This document shows positions 26,128-37,427 of a DNA stretch of 64,000 nt, in pieces. The stretch is from Marthasterias glacialis (Eukaryota; Echinodermata; Asteroidea; Forcipulatida; Asteriidae). Within the stretch, counting starts at the first letter, position 1. Every line of letters begins with the position of its first letter. The position numbers and the translations under genes are program-made. The stretch covers positions 14,451,214-14,515,213 of the forward strand of contig OU452233.1 in assembly GCA_911728455.2 (NCBI GenBank), given 5' to 3'. The notes under the pieces are model-generated. The model had not been told where the DNA came from, did no database searches, and worked only from the letters and a program-made list of their open reading frames with translations.

Positions 26128-27420
26128 CTTGTATCTTCTCGCTCAGCTAAGATGTAAGATGAAGAAGTAGTAATTAAGGCTTCCAACTTTTTCAACTGTC
26201 ACCTCAAGTGCTGATAAAATAGTCTGAAGTTTAAACCTTAAGATCTTGTAGATTTTCTTAAATCCTGCGAACTTGTAAGTCATTTGATGAGGATGGATAG
26301 TAGTAACGCTGATGAAGCTGTCGTATTTTCTTGGAATACATTGAAGTACATTAGACTTTCTTGAAGATGATGTTGTTGTCTTATTTTCTTGAAAATGCTG
26401 AAGTAGATTTTCTTAAAGATCCCATCTGATCAAAGTTCAAATCAATTGTAAATGGATCAGGTAAATTTAGCTGAATGTTAGTTTCTTTCCATTCATGTTA
26501 TTGTGTTAGCTTAAGTTCCCTTGAGAATAAAAAATGTACACAAATGTTAATTTCACAAATGGATCATGCACCGAGTATTTTATACATTGACAACACCTGT
26601 CTTAAATCAAATCTGACAGTTTTTTTTAAATTAATGTCCAGAAACACCATCACACAAAAGCTGACACACCTGTTCACAATTTTCCATTTGACGAGTCATT
26701 CATGTGGCAATTTCCAAAGCTATGGTAGGTCATGTACCTGATGATTAAGTTTGATGATTCAAAACAGTTCAAAATTCTGTCATGGGAGATCCTGTGCATA
26801 GATAGTTCGTTTATATTTGAAGATAGATTTTCCACTTAGTTAATCTTCCATACAAGTTCTCCAATGGTTTTTTATTGAAGAGGGAAGTCGCTTCGTGGAT
26901 TTCCACTTCCTGAGAAACTACCTTGAACTTAAAGTCTTGATGGGCTTGGCGTGGCTTATTTTGAAGACACTGTCAAGTAAAGAAGACAGAATCCACAAAA
27001 GTCCTTGAAGATGCGCACTTTGATTCACTGTTAGTTACTATTTCCATTGGCGGCAACAGGCACTGCTGATTTGAAGTGCTGAGAAGCAGCAAAGATGACT
27101 TGAAGAAGTTGTCTCGGTCTCTATAAGAAGTGGTGCATTTAATGTTATGTTTATTTGTAATGTTTGCAGTGTTTTTGTGCACGTTGTTTTATGTTTGATG
27201 ATTGCTAAGATATTTTGTTTGATTTTTTTAACCTATATTTATTTACTATTCATTGGTTTTAAACCTAAGAGTGCCCTTAAGTCCTCTACATAATCACTTT
27301 CATTCATCAATTCATCTATCATTTTAAACATTCACTCACAAATCATACTTTAAAAATTACTAATAGTGACATTTCCATTTCTGTAAGTACTTTTTAATGT
27401 TTTATTTACATGTTACAGGA
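23990..27420. other. gene-poor AT-rich stretch with isolated splice-like sites
   Basis: No gene was recognised. It contains a (GT)n tract at 26092-26126 and a TTG/CTG-rich run near 25813-25848. On the minus strand, sequences resembling strong donors occur near 25872 (CAG|GTAAGTTGG) and 24869 (AAG|GTATGT), without clear matching acceptors. Confidence 0.4.
26092..26126. repeat. (GT)n microsatellite
   Basis: About 17 uninterrupted GT units. Confidence 0.95.
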
Positions 27421-27914
27421 ACAGCACAACAAGGGATGGTATAAAAAGTGGTCTTACCTTTTGAGGAAGTAAGAAATATAGGATATTGGCCAACACAGAG
27501 GACTAAGATTTTCGCAAAATAAACCAATAAAAAGGAGGAGCTTGGATGAAAACTATTACCTAGCTAAATTTCTAGTCACAGAACTATTACAATGGTTAAA
27601 TACACTGACAACTGTCAATTCAATGAAACAAGGTACCTTACCTTTTGATGCAAAGAAAAGCATTGAACAACAGTTTACAAAGCTCCAGAGAAGGGAACTG
27701 GGTTTTGGCCAACATTGAGAATTCAAGTGAGCCATAAAGATAAGACAGAGTATGAAATTGGTCACAAAAACGGCTCCATGGTTACAGCATGTTTACAAAC
27801 CCGCTGTATCGCAACTACTATGTTACTTATAAACGACCATAAATATGTCAAACCACCATCAATTAAAAACGTTATTATTGGTAAACTGTAATATGGTACT
27901 AAAAGTGGCCTTAC

Positions 27915-27985
27915 CTTATGAAGAACTTCTCAGTAAACAGAGGACGGAATTTGGGACATTGACCAAAATTGAGGACTAAGAATTC
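27915..27985 (-). other. A-type micro-exon-like unit, copy 1
   Basis: The 71 nt lie between an acceptor-like TTGCTTTCTTTTGAG and an AAG|GTAAGG donor on the minus strand. In frame 0 it is open and reads EFLVLNFGQCPKFRPLFTEK then FFI. Three other 71-nt copies occur at 28710-28780, 29475-29545 and 30292-30362. Confidence 0.4.
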
Positions 27986-28709
27986 CTCAAAAGAAAGCAA
28001 CAGAAAAGATAAGACAAACAATAATTGTTGACTTACTCAACCATCTCTCCAACTAAATTTTGAATGATAACTAATATATTTATCAATTTAACCATCACAA
28101 AAGTAATCTACCAACAACACCGAGGATAAATCCTTAGGTGAGCCGAAGAAAGTGAAGATGGATCTAACTAAAGATCTCAATATTTGCATTGGGGGGGGGG
28201 GGGGACATGGCCATCAACATTCATGCAGATGTGAGGATTAAGGATTCCTCAGATGAGCCAATAGTCAGAAAATTGGAGAGTTCTTACAGGGTTATTGGCC
28301 AACCATTATGAGGATCATTAGAATTCCTCAGATAAGCCAATAGAAAGGAAGAGCCAGGATGAAAATTATTACCAAATATTATTTCTAGTTACAATGGTTA
28401 TATACACTGACAACTATTAATTCAATAAAACAAGGTACCTTACCTTTTGATGCAAAGAAAAGCAATAAACAACAGTTTACAAAGCTCTTGAGAAGGGAAC
28501 TGGGTTTGGCCAACATTGAGCATTTAAGAAGTCCTCATGTGAGCCATAAAGATAAGACAGAGTATGAAATTGGTCACAAAAACGGCTCCATGGTTACAGC
28601 ATGTTTATAAACCCGCTGTATCTCAACTACTATGTTACTTATAAACGACCATATGTCAAACCACCATCAATTAAAAACGTTATTATTGGTAAACTGTAAG
28701 TGGCCTTAC

Positions 28710-28780
28710 CTTATGAAGAACTTCTCAGTAAACAGAGGGCGGAACTTGGGACATTGACCAAAATTGAGGACTAAGAATTC
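28710..28780 (-). other. A-type micro-exon-like unit, copy 2
   Basis: Same length, borders and open frame as copy 1. It differs at two positions, both synonymous in that frame (a Lys and an Arg codon). Confidence 0.4.
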
Positions 28781-29474
28781 CTCAAAAGAAAGCAACAGAA
28801 AAGATAAGACAAACAATATGTTGACTTACTAAAGAATTCCTCAAAAGACACTCAAACAACACCGAGGATAAATCCTTAGGTGAGCCGAAGAAAGTGAAAG
28901 ATAGATCTTACTAAAGATCTCAATATTTGCATGGGGGGGGGAACATGGCCATCAACATTAATGCAGATGTGAGGATTAAGGATTCCTCAGATGAGCCAAT
29001 AGTCAGAAAATTAGAGAGTTTTTACAGGGTTATTGGCCAACCATTATGAGGATCATGAGAATTCCTCAGATAAGCCAATAGAAAGGAAGAGCCAGGATGA
29101 AAATTATTACCAAATATTATTTCTAGTCACAGAACTATTACAATGGTTAATAATACACTGACAACTATCAATTCAATGAAACAAGGTACCTTACCTTTTG
29201 ATGCAAAGAAAAGCAATAAACAACAGTTTACAAAGCTCCAGAGAAGGGAACTGGGTTTTGGCCAACATTGAGAATTCAAGAAGTCCTCATGTGAGCCACA
29301 AAGATAAGACAGAGTATGAAATTGGTCACAAAAACGGCTCCATGGTTACAGCATGTTTATAAACCCACTGTATCTCAACTACTATGTTACTTATAAACGA
29401 CCATATGTCAAACCACCATCAATTAAAAACGTTATTATTGGTAAACTGTAATATGGTACTAAAAGTGGCCTTAC

Positions 29475-29545
29475 CTTATGAAGAACTTCTCAGTAAACAG
29501 AAGACGGAATTTGGGACATTGACCAACATTGAGGACTAAGAATTC
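29475..29545 (-). other. A-type micro-exon-like unit, copy 3
   Basis: Same length and borders. In the shared frame it has Phe-to-Val and Pro-to-Leu changes and no stop. Confidence 0.4.
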
Positions 29546-30291
29546 CTCAAAAGAAAGCAACAGAAAAGATAAGACAAACAATATGTTAACTTACTCAACC
29601 ATCTCTCCAACTAAACCTCGAATGATAACTAATTTATTTATCAATTTAACCATCACAAAAGTAATCTACCAACAACACCGAGGATAAATCCTTAGGTGAG
29701 CCGAAGAAAGTGAAAGATGGATCTAACTAAAGACCTCAATATTTGCATTGGGGGGGGGGGACATGGCCATCAACATTAATGCAGGTGTGAGGATTAAGGA
29801 TTCCTCAGATGAGCCAATAGTCAGAAAATTGGAGAGTTCTTACAGGGTTATTGGCCAACCATTATGAGGATGAGAATTCCTCAGATAAGCCAATAGAAAG
29901 GAAGAGCCAGGATGAAAATTATTACGAAATATTATTTCTAGTCACAGAACTATTACAATGGTTAATAATACACTGACAACTATCAATTCAATAAAACAAG
30001 GTACCTTACCTTTTGATACAAAGAAAAGCAATAAACAACAGTTTACAAAGCTCTTGAGAAGGGAACTGGGTTTGGCCAACATTGAGAATTTAAGAAGTCC
30101 TCATGTGAGCCACAAAGATAAGACAGAGTATGAAATTGGTCACAAACATAACTCCATGGTTACAGCATGTTTATAAACCCGCTGTATCTCAACTACTACA
30201 TTATGTTACTTACCACCATTTGTCAAACCATCATCAATTAATTTAACTCGATTATTGATGAATTGTAACATGGTACTAAAAGTGGCCTTAC

Positions 30292-30362
30292 CTTATGAAG
30301 AACTTCTCAGTAAACAAGGAACGGAATTTGGGACATTGACCAACATTGAGGACTAAGAATTC
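30292..30362 (-). other. A-type micro-exon-like unit, copy 4
   Basis: Same length and borders. The frame remains open with Val (as in copy 3) and a Pro-to-Ser change. Confidence 0.4.
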
Positions 30363-30523
30363 CTCAAAAGAAGGGAGGAGAAACGATAAGACAACTAAAC
30401 TTTGAATGATAACTACTATATTTATAAATTTAACCATCACAAAGGGAATCTACCAACAAAACCAAGTATAAATCCTTAGGTAAGCCAAAGAAAGTGAAAG
30501 ATGGAACAATGTGTAAAGTTGTC

Positions 30524-30710
30524 ATCCACAACTTACTTAAGTTACTTCGCATTTTTCACCATGATAACCAATGAAGTAACTGAATCCACAACTAAGTTAA
30601 GTTACTTCACATTTTTACACCATGACAACCAATGAGGTAACCGAATTATAAAATCAAGACAGATCAAATCAACATTTTTACACCACAATAACCAATGAGG
30701 ATAAGTAAAA
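30524..30710. repeat. short tandem repeat, about 65-bp unit, 2-3 copies
   Basis: AAGTTACTTCRCATTTTT, CACCATGAYAACCAATGA and GGTAACYGAAT recur with a spacing of about 65 bp. The repeat is inserted between the last higher-order copy and the next D-type core. Confidence 0.65.
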
Positions 30711-32720
30711 CATGGTCTTAGCTAAATTACAAAATCAAGATGGATCCAATCAAAGATCTTAGGATGTACATTTAGGGCCGTGGCCATCATCCTTAATGCA
30801 GATGTGAGGATTAAGGATTCCTCAGATGAGCCCAATAGACAGAAAGACATCAGACAGTTTATGGTATATAGGTTAAAACTTACAACTCATCAACCATGAT
30901 AAACACGTGTCAGATTATCTCTCTACGACCATAAGTTTAACATTAACAATATAATTAATTGTTGATGGGTTACTCAACACAACAGCCTTTACCTGTTTTA
31001 GTAAACACATTTTCTATAGAAGAGGGAGACCTCGAATATGTTTAACATGACAATAGATCCATCAAAAGGAGATTATGCATTGACTAAAAAAACAATGAGG
31101 ATTAAGATAGAGTGACACTTAAAGTGTTATCACAACATGTTCACTTGTACCATCATCTTAAAACATTTGCATAACAGTTGCATGAATTAGACTCTTTAAA
31201 TAGAGCGTTACATCACAACAATAATTACCATTTACATGACAAGTAGCCTTTTCTTTTGATCCAGGGCACACTGTAATTCACAGAAAATGTACAGAAAATT
31301 ACAGAGTATTGGCCAAACATTATGAGGATCATGAGAATTCCTCAGATAAGCCAATAGAAAGGAAGAGCCAGGATGAAAATTATTATATACCATGTTAATT
31401 TCTAGTCACAGAACTATTACCTTGGTTACTAATACACAGGCAAATATCAATTCAATAAAAAGGTACCGTACCTTTCTTTTTGATGCAGAGAAAAGCATTA
31501 AACAACCATTTACTTAGCTCCTGAGAAGAGAACTGGGTTTTGGCCAACATTGAGAATTAAGAAGTCCTCATGTGAGCCACAAAGATAAGACAGAGTATGA
31601 AATTGGTAACAAAGAGAGCAGACTGTCAAATATTCACAGAAAATTCACAGAATATTACAGGGTATTGACCAACCATTATGAGGATCATGAGAATTCCTCA
31701 GATAAGCCAATAGAAAGAGTAAATCTATAATATCTCTTTCAACCTATACTGGTTTTACATCCTTTGTACTAATTGTAAGTCAGCTTCTATTATCAGCCAA
31801 CAGTTAAGATTAAGAATTCTTCTGGTTAGCCAGTAGAATTACACAAAATCTATAATTATGCTTAAACACAATGCTTTCAATCAACAGGTGTACCAATCTC
31901 TATGAGGCCTACCGCAGGTCCTTTTTCCATTGTAAAATGATCATCACATAGACCTACATACGTTGATTTATTACAGTGGGGGAAAAGTGGGGTGTTATTG
32001 CTACAAAATAGTAGTTAGTGTACAATAAGAGGGACTGGCATGTAGCCAATAAAGATGATTAAGAATTCCTCTGGTATGACAACAGAAGCAACACACCAAA
32101 TGATATTTCTAGTCCACACAAGTTTATAAATCTATATTGCTATATGCGTTAAACCATTAGCAAAGTAACTGCCAATATTATTTTTATATCACCATAATCA
32201 GCACAGATACAATAAGAATGTGACCCTCACCATGAGATGGTGGACAAACTTTCAAATATGACAATCAGACCCATAGGCCAGATAGGAAACTAACTCACTA
32301 TGATTGGAGCCACTGTAATCCGGCAGCCATTGATGATTAGGATTAAGAATTCCTCAAGGGAACCATAAACAAAAGATTATTTAGGAGGCCTTAGGCCAGA
32401 AATAAGAAGGATTATGTTTTTTGTCAATAATAAGAATAAGGATTTCTCAGATGCAAAAAATACAACAAAAACGATCAAAAGACAAAGATACAATTAGTTC
32501 CAAACAAGTTACCGTTGCCATGACATTATATCAAGATAACCATGTGACTGATCCTTGCAAATAAGTTAATAAAAATAATATGAAAAGGCATTCCCTTTAT
32601 CCATGGTTTCTTGGAGCCGAACACAACAAATCCATTTATAGTTCTCGAAATGGAAAATTATTGGCCTGATAGCGATAAGGATTAAGAATTCCTCAGCTGG
32701 GCCAAAAGAAGGCAGACAAA

Positions 32721-34411
32721 GAATCGGTTGTTAAAAAGTTCGAAGATTCTACAATAAAACTCATTCTGTTTTATACACATACAACAAACCCTTATTATGC
32801 CACAACCATCTTTCTTGCATATTCCTGTATACACTAGTATGAATATTGATGGTCTTTACACTAAAAATGGGAGCTGCTAATTTATTTATGTTAATTAAGA
32901 AAGAAGGCTAGATCATAATGATGGTCTGTCATAAGATCACCAATGCAATGATGTTGCAATGCACCCATATTATCAGGATCCTAATCTATAAATTATCTAT
33001 AAATTATATATTATTTAACCTGAATCACCCGTTTTAAAGAAATGCATACTTCCATTCACTCAAACAGTTTCACTTCATCCATCTATCATTCCTGTGAACA
33101 TACTTTTGAATTTTTAATTAATTGAACGTTTAAAACAAATTGTTTTATTCCTTATTGATTATTGAAGGTATTTACAGATATCAAACCTGTATATTTTGTC
33201 AAGTTGTTGAGCAGGTTTTATGTCTGTTGGTTGTTTTGGTTCTGTAATGTTGGTAGTGTCAGTTATTGTTGGTGTTTGTTTTGTATTTTTCCACCACTTA
33301 ATTTTCCAGTTGCGCATCCAATTGTTTTGTTGATGGAGAGATGTTTCTGTCGCTCTCTAAAATCCACATTTTTAAGCTTCAAACATTTCTGTCTATTGTT
33401 GGAGAGCCTGCACAATGGGAATGCTCATCTTCTTGACTTCTTTATGTTCCCTTAATGTCAATTGATGAAGAAATTTCAGTGGCTCTTTGTTCAGCGGGGT
33501 ATATGGGCACGTTCTGTTTGCCGAAGAAACGTCACAAAAGTTGCCTCCGAGAGAAATATTGTCACAAAAATCTGCTTCCTGCAGGTTTTCAAGCTATAGC
33601 GGAAAGGTTTCTTCAGAAATATCTTGATCATTTCAAAATTAAGGTTAAAGTCTCTGTTCATTTATTTTTCAGTTTAATTTTCTGCAGGAATACTGATGAG
33701 GCGGATGAACTCTTATCTGTATGGCCTCTTAGTCTTATTTGTGTCTTTAAAATCCTCTACTTCTTGAATGCATGCACATTTTAATTCAACTTTGTTGAGG
33801 CTATGCAATTAAACACACATTTCCTTGCAGGGGTCATGAACTATATTCAGTGTTGATAAAGGAACAGAGGCAGGTGTTTTACACAATAGCTCGTTATGCA
33901 ATGTTATACAGTTAGTACCATTCACGTTCTGCTTTTTAATTGGATTTAGTGAAAACTATTTACATGTCTAGACCACAGAGACTTAATGTATAGACTACCC
34001 ACGTTTTAACTGTCTTACAGTAACAGTAACACTGAGACTGAACCATTAAAAAAAATACACATTTTGGGACTGTATTTTTATTTTATTTTTTTTCAAAAAT
34101 GTGACAGGCCTAAAGGTCAGAAATAATACACCTATCTTAGGTTTTCGCTTTGAACTTTTAGTCTGCTAATAACTCATTTTTATATTTCGAATTTTTAAGT
34201 GTAGGCCTACAAAGTAACATTTCTAGTTCTAAAGAGCATTAGTAATATAGTACAATAGGAATACGTGGGTAATTTTAAAACGAGTTAGGCCTATTACCTT
34301 GAGGATTTTAATTGGCATTTCATTTTATTTCACGCACACACTTTTTTCTCTCTGAGTTAAGGATAAAAACTTACTTTGTCTGCAGCTTTGTGTACATGGT
34401 GTAGGACTTAC
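32721..34411. other. no confident feature
   Basis: AT-rich. A chance plus-strand open frame at 33455-33784 (109 codons) has no recognisable motif, splice partner or Kozak support. ACATGTA-type motifs reappear from about 33.96 kb. Confidence 0.35.
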
Positions 34412-34460
34412 CCTCGACGACCTCAACGTCCCTCAATTCGTCATACAGATCATTGGACAT
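34412..34460 (-). CDS. probable first coding exon of an unrecognised minus-strand gene
   Basis: ATG at 34460 opens MSNDLYDELRDVEVVE and ends at a strong donor G|GTAAGTCC (phase 1). The short peptide is acidic and amphipathic. I do not recognise the family. The exon may begin at an acceptor-like TATCACATTCAG near 34540 or contain the transcription start. A short upstream reading frame (ATG at 34469, ending in this exon) overlaps it out of frame. No second coding exon was identified in phase 1. The repeat-array units directly downstream on this strand hit stops in phase 1, except the B type. Confidence 0.45.
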
Positions 34461-35614
34461 ACAAGCATTACACTACAACCAGCACAAAATCCACTCAGAG
34501 CCTCTTCGTGTCTTTGAGCGCCCAGTGACGTTCCAGCGCCTGAATGTGATACACAAATTTCAAGATATAGTTTGCATGTAATAATGTATAACACAACATG
34601 TAATTAAAATGCACTCTATTATTAGTAAGTTAGCAATGTTCTCTTGGGAATGACAACCCCAAATCCACCAGTTTCCCCGTACATGTATAAGCAGACTTTC
34701 CTGAATAGTTTCCTTGGGCGTTTCTTGTTATACCGTACTCTCAGTAAGTTTCTTTGAAAAACTCACCAATAATGGTCCGTCGTGTTCATGAGCCTTCAGA
34801 CCTTAACACCGTAGTGGTCACACAACAAGTGGCTGCACTCGTATAGTCGTCAGTGTGGTCATCGAATTTTTATGGAAATCATTCGAATTATTGTCCTAGG
34901 CTAAGAAGAAAAGAATGCAGTTGCATCAGCAAACATTTCCCGGTTGTGGCATATGAGGGAAATAGTGACACATTACTGAAATAAGGAAATTCTTGTGAAA
35001 AATGTGCACAGAATTTAAAGTAAATCACAGCATGAAAATCTGGCACTGCTACTGCACGGTGGTGTGGAGACAATTGACTTTTCTTCCACGGGCGGTTCAC
35101 TCTGAATTATATCATTCCGCAGTGACTGAAAATGCTTCAAATTGCATTTTTTTCAAGCAGTGAAACCTGTATGTTTCTCATAAAACCTTTGCAATAGCTT
35201 TAGGGACATAATAGTCATGTTTTGTTACGTTTTAGTTTTATAATTGATTAACATACAAAAAAATTCCCCTGTGCGCGAAGGGATACTGACTCTTTACGAC
35301 CTAAATGAAACGTATGAATGTCGTCTGCCAAAATTTTAGGGGGAGAATTTTAGAGCTCGCCATTGGTCAATAGCTCATAACAACCCGCTACTGATTGGAT
35401 AATATTGGGAATGATGTTTACTTACATTATGACGTCACACGAATGGCATGCATGATGGCAAAATGTCACAAAACTATGAGAGCAAGAAAATTCTAAGCGC
35501 ATTATAATGTCTTTATAGTCAAAGCTGGATGGTTCCTGCAAATGTTTACTTTGCAAATAAAACTATTGGTTAGAAATGTTTTTAAACGTCTTTGAAATTG
35601 GGCAATGAGCTGCT
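34461..35614 (-). promoter_or_regulatory. 5' flank of the 34.4-kb minus-strand exon
   Basis: Holds the CRE palindrome TGACGTCA at 35430-35437. No TATA box was placed. Otherwise unique-looking sequence, and the promoter role is inferred from position. Confidence 0.3.
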
Positions 35615-35790
35615 GGGCCCAATTTCATAAAGATTGTAAGCACGAAAACTAGCTAAGCACAGGTAAATATTGCTGAGCAGAAATAGGTTAGCAGCTAAAA
35701 ATCCATAAAATTTACATTGTAGTGACTGGTGCCCTACTAATTTTTTGCTTAGCAAAGAAATTTGCTAAGCAGCTTTATGAAATTGGGCCC
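35615..35790. mobile_element. GGGCCCAATTTCATA-family MITE, complete copy
   Basis: It begins GGGCCCAATTTCATAAAG and ends CTTTATGAAATTGGGCCC, about 176 bp. The interior is rich in GCTTAGCA/TGCTAAGC words. Relatives in this window lie at 43145-43337, 50690-50786, 58653-58826 and, as ends of a larger element, 45045-46924. Confidence 0.88.
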
Positions 35791-36463
35791 TGTTCTAATC
35801 ACAGTGAAAGTGTGACAGGCTTTGATGACCACGCATGGTGTACCAACCGTTGACCATGGTTTGACAGATAGAGCATCAGGGTTCCTCTCATGATCAAAGC
35901 CAATCTTTATGAACAAAAGAGAACACTAATAAAATTGTTTGTCAAAATCAAAGAAAACTATGAACCCACCACGCCCAAATAGTGAAAAGGGTGAAATGAT
36001 GTAAACAAAAATATACTATTATAAAGTTTGTCAGCAATGACAATATTAACTTACACCTTTGCGAACATAGGGGAGCAACTTTACCGGTCGGTATATAAGA
36101 CGAATCTTTACCACTCGGCTTATCTTGGGTATAATTAAACACAACTATCATCCACTTCGTCTTTGAAGCTGGACCCCGTTTATCAACAGCAATTAATGAG
36201 TTAATATAAATCACGGGTCAACGCAACACTTTTTGTTCTCTCGTCTACTTTGTCTGATTTTTTTTCTCTTCTGCTTCTTTGACATCTTTCTGTTTTTTCT
36301 TCGCGTTCGTTCTGGGTTTTTTTTCGCACCTTAATGCCACAAAGTGGTTAGCACTGTATAGTATTAAACATAATGAACCGTATCAACGCCCGTGCGCCTC
36401 CACCGGAAAACTTGATGCTGTTATAATGAGTTGTCATTTACAATTTGCTTAAATTATGATAAA

Positions 36464-36491
36464 TTCAACCCTGCGCCTTATGATACAGCGC
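36464..36491. repeat. 28-bp word shared inverted with 18393-18420
   Basis: The sequence TTCAACCCTGCGCCTTATGA followed by TACAGCGC equals the reverse complement of 18393-18420 exactly. Similarity extends a little past the GCGC end (AGTAA-type words) but not beyond. Confidence 0.75.
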
Positions 36492-36838
36492 GGTTACTGA
36501 CCGCAGGGCGATCATTATGGAGCGGATAGTGTAGGCCCCCTGTAGAATTCTTCCGCAGTTGTTTTTAGCGTAGTATTTATAAGAAAGTTTAGGCCTCCAG
36601 AGGGCCGGGCTAGGTAGCATGCAGCAGCGGTTGTTAAGAACGCCCGATGTAATGGCACATTGTCGATAGTGTCAAGACGACGACCAGCTACCTGATGAGT
36701 TCTAGCCAATCGAATCAATTTTTGTATTAAAAATCTCAGAAGTTCTGTGATTTGCGGGTGTGTGGTTACGAAGACAACACAGCTAGTTTTAGTTAGGTCG
36801 AGGTGATCGAAAGCTATCGCACTGCCACTTGACTTTTG

Positions 36839-36853
36839 ATGGTGGGAAAAATG
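36839..36853 (+). other. possible short first coding exon (MVGKM) before a strong donor
   Basis: ATGGTGGGAAAAATG is followed directly by GTAAGTAA, an arrangement seen where a gene's first intron lies just after its start codon. No downstream partner exon was found in 37-50 kb, so this stays a weak candidate. Confidence 0.2.
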
Positions 36854-37215
36854 GTAAGTAATTTTTGAACTTTGGTTTTGTTGTACAGCAACCGGGTACT
36901 CTGCTGGCCTAATTATTGTTAGCATTCAACCATGGGCATGGATCAGTAGTAATTATATAAACACACACTTGCCCAGTCAACGTACATGGTTTACGCGGGT
37001 GTGGAATGCAACCGCTGATCTGGAGGAGCAAAACTTGAAACAGAATCATTCCTAACATTTAAAATTTATATCATAGCATGGAGGTACTACTTTTCCTTGT
37101 TTTGTATTTTGTTTCTTGCCAAAGTGTGGTTTTCTTTACTGTTTTAACAATCTTAAACCGAAGTTTGGCCATTTCAGTTAGTACTATTATTATTATTAAT
37201 TTAAGCCTAAGGCCC

Positions 37216-37376
37216 ACACTCTACCTGACTCTACCACTACAACTTACAAGTACAATAATAATAATAATAGCCTAGCCTAGGCTATTGTTTGTAGTGGTAG
37301 TCAGGTAGACCACTACAAAGTACAATAGCCTAGTAAATTAGTAGGCTAGTATTGTAGTGGTAGTCAGGTAGAGTGT
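37216..37376. repeat. foldback sequence with 26-bp arms
   Basis: ACACTCTACCTGACT at the left and AGTCAGGTAGAGTGT at the right are inverse matches, with the arms continuing through CTACCACTACAA. The interior has (AAT)n and the palindrome TAGCCTAGCCTAGGCTA. Confidence 0.75.
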
Positions 37377-37427
37377 AATAATATATTTTTTACTTAAAAT
37401 ACAGATAGTAAAGCCATAGAGAAAACC

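Larger units (their letters stand above)
27550..30510 (-). repeat. higher-order tandem repeat, about 740-820 bp, nearly four copies
   Basis: Equivalent landmarks recur. TTACCTTTTGATGCAAAG (GATACAAAG in the fourth) appears near 27638, 28441, 29192 and 30006. TTACCTTATGAAGAACTTCT appears at 27911, 28706, 29471 and 30288. A G-run followed by ACATGGCCATCAACATT appears near 28200, 28935 and 29755. Copies are roughly 90-95 percent alike by eye, with length differences mainly in the D-E part. The fourth copy decays after about 30500. Confidence 0.88.
27440..32720 (-). repeat. array of about 30 diverged cores with inverted-repeat structure and splice-like flanks
   Basis: A core of roughly 45-55 nt recurs throughout. 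In plus orientation it is TTGGCCAACATTGAGGATTA, then AGAATTCCTCAGATGAGCCA, then ATAG. TTGGC pairs with GCCAA and GAGGA pairs with TCCTC, giving a short hairpin. Five core variants (here A, B, C, D, E) form a higher-order unit repeated between about 27.5 and 30.5 kb. Single diverged cores continue to about 32.7 kb (for example near 31300, 31545, 31660, 31800, 32050, 32335 and 32660). On the minus strand many cores follow a pyrimidine-rich stretch ending in AG|GA and precede a GTAAGG or GTAAGA donor. Coding use is doubtful because the B copies differ by 1-nt indels. A non-coding spliced transcript or a small-RNA source is possible. Confidence 0.75.

Noticed and set aside
28100..28160. Hammerhead ribozyme in the array (TGAGCCGAAGAAAG resembles part of its core)
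   Set aside because: The CUGAUGA and GAAAC core elements are not both present with the required stems in any copy that I examined.
27440..32720. CRISPR-like array
   Set aside because: The repeats are diverged, spacers are not unique and of uniform length, and the DNA is clearly eukaryotic.
33455..33784. 109-residue plus-strand frame
   Set aside because: Moderately long for AT-rich DNA but without motif, conservation evidence or splice partners; treated as chance.
36515..36925. 136-residue minus-strand frame
   Set aside because: No recognisable domain, composition like random translation, and it overlaps a 28-bp repeat word and a plus-strand donor-like site. Not supported as a gene.
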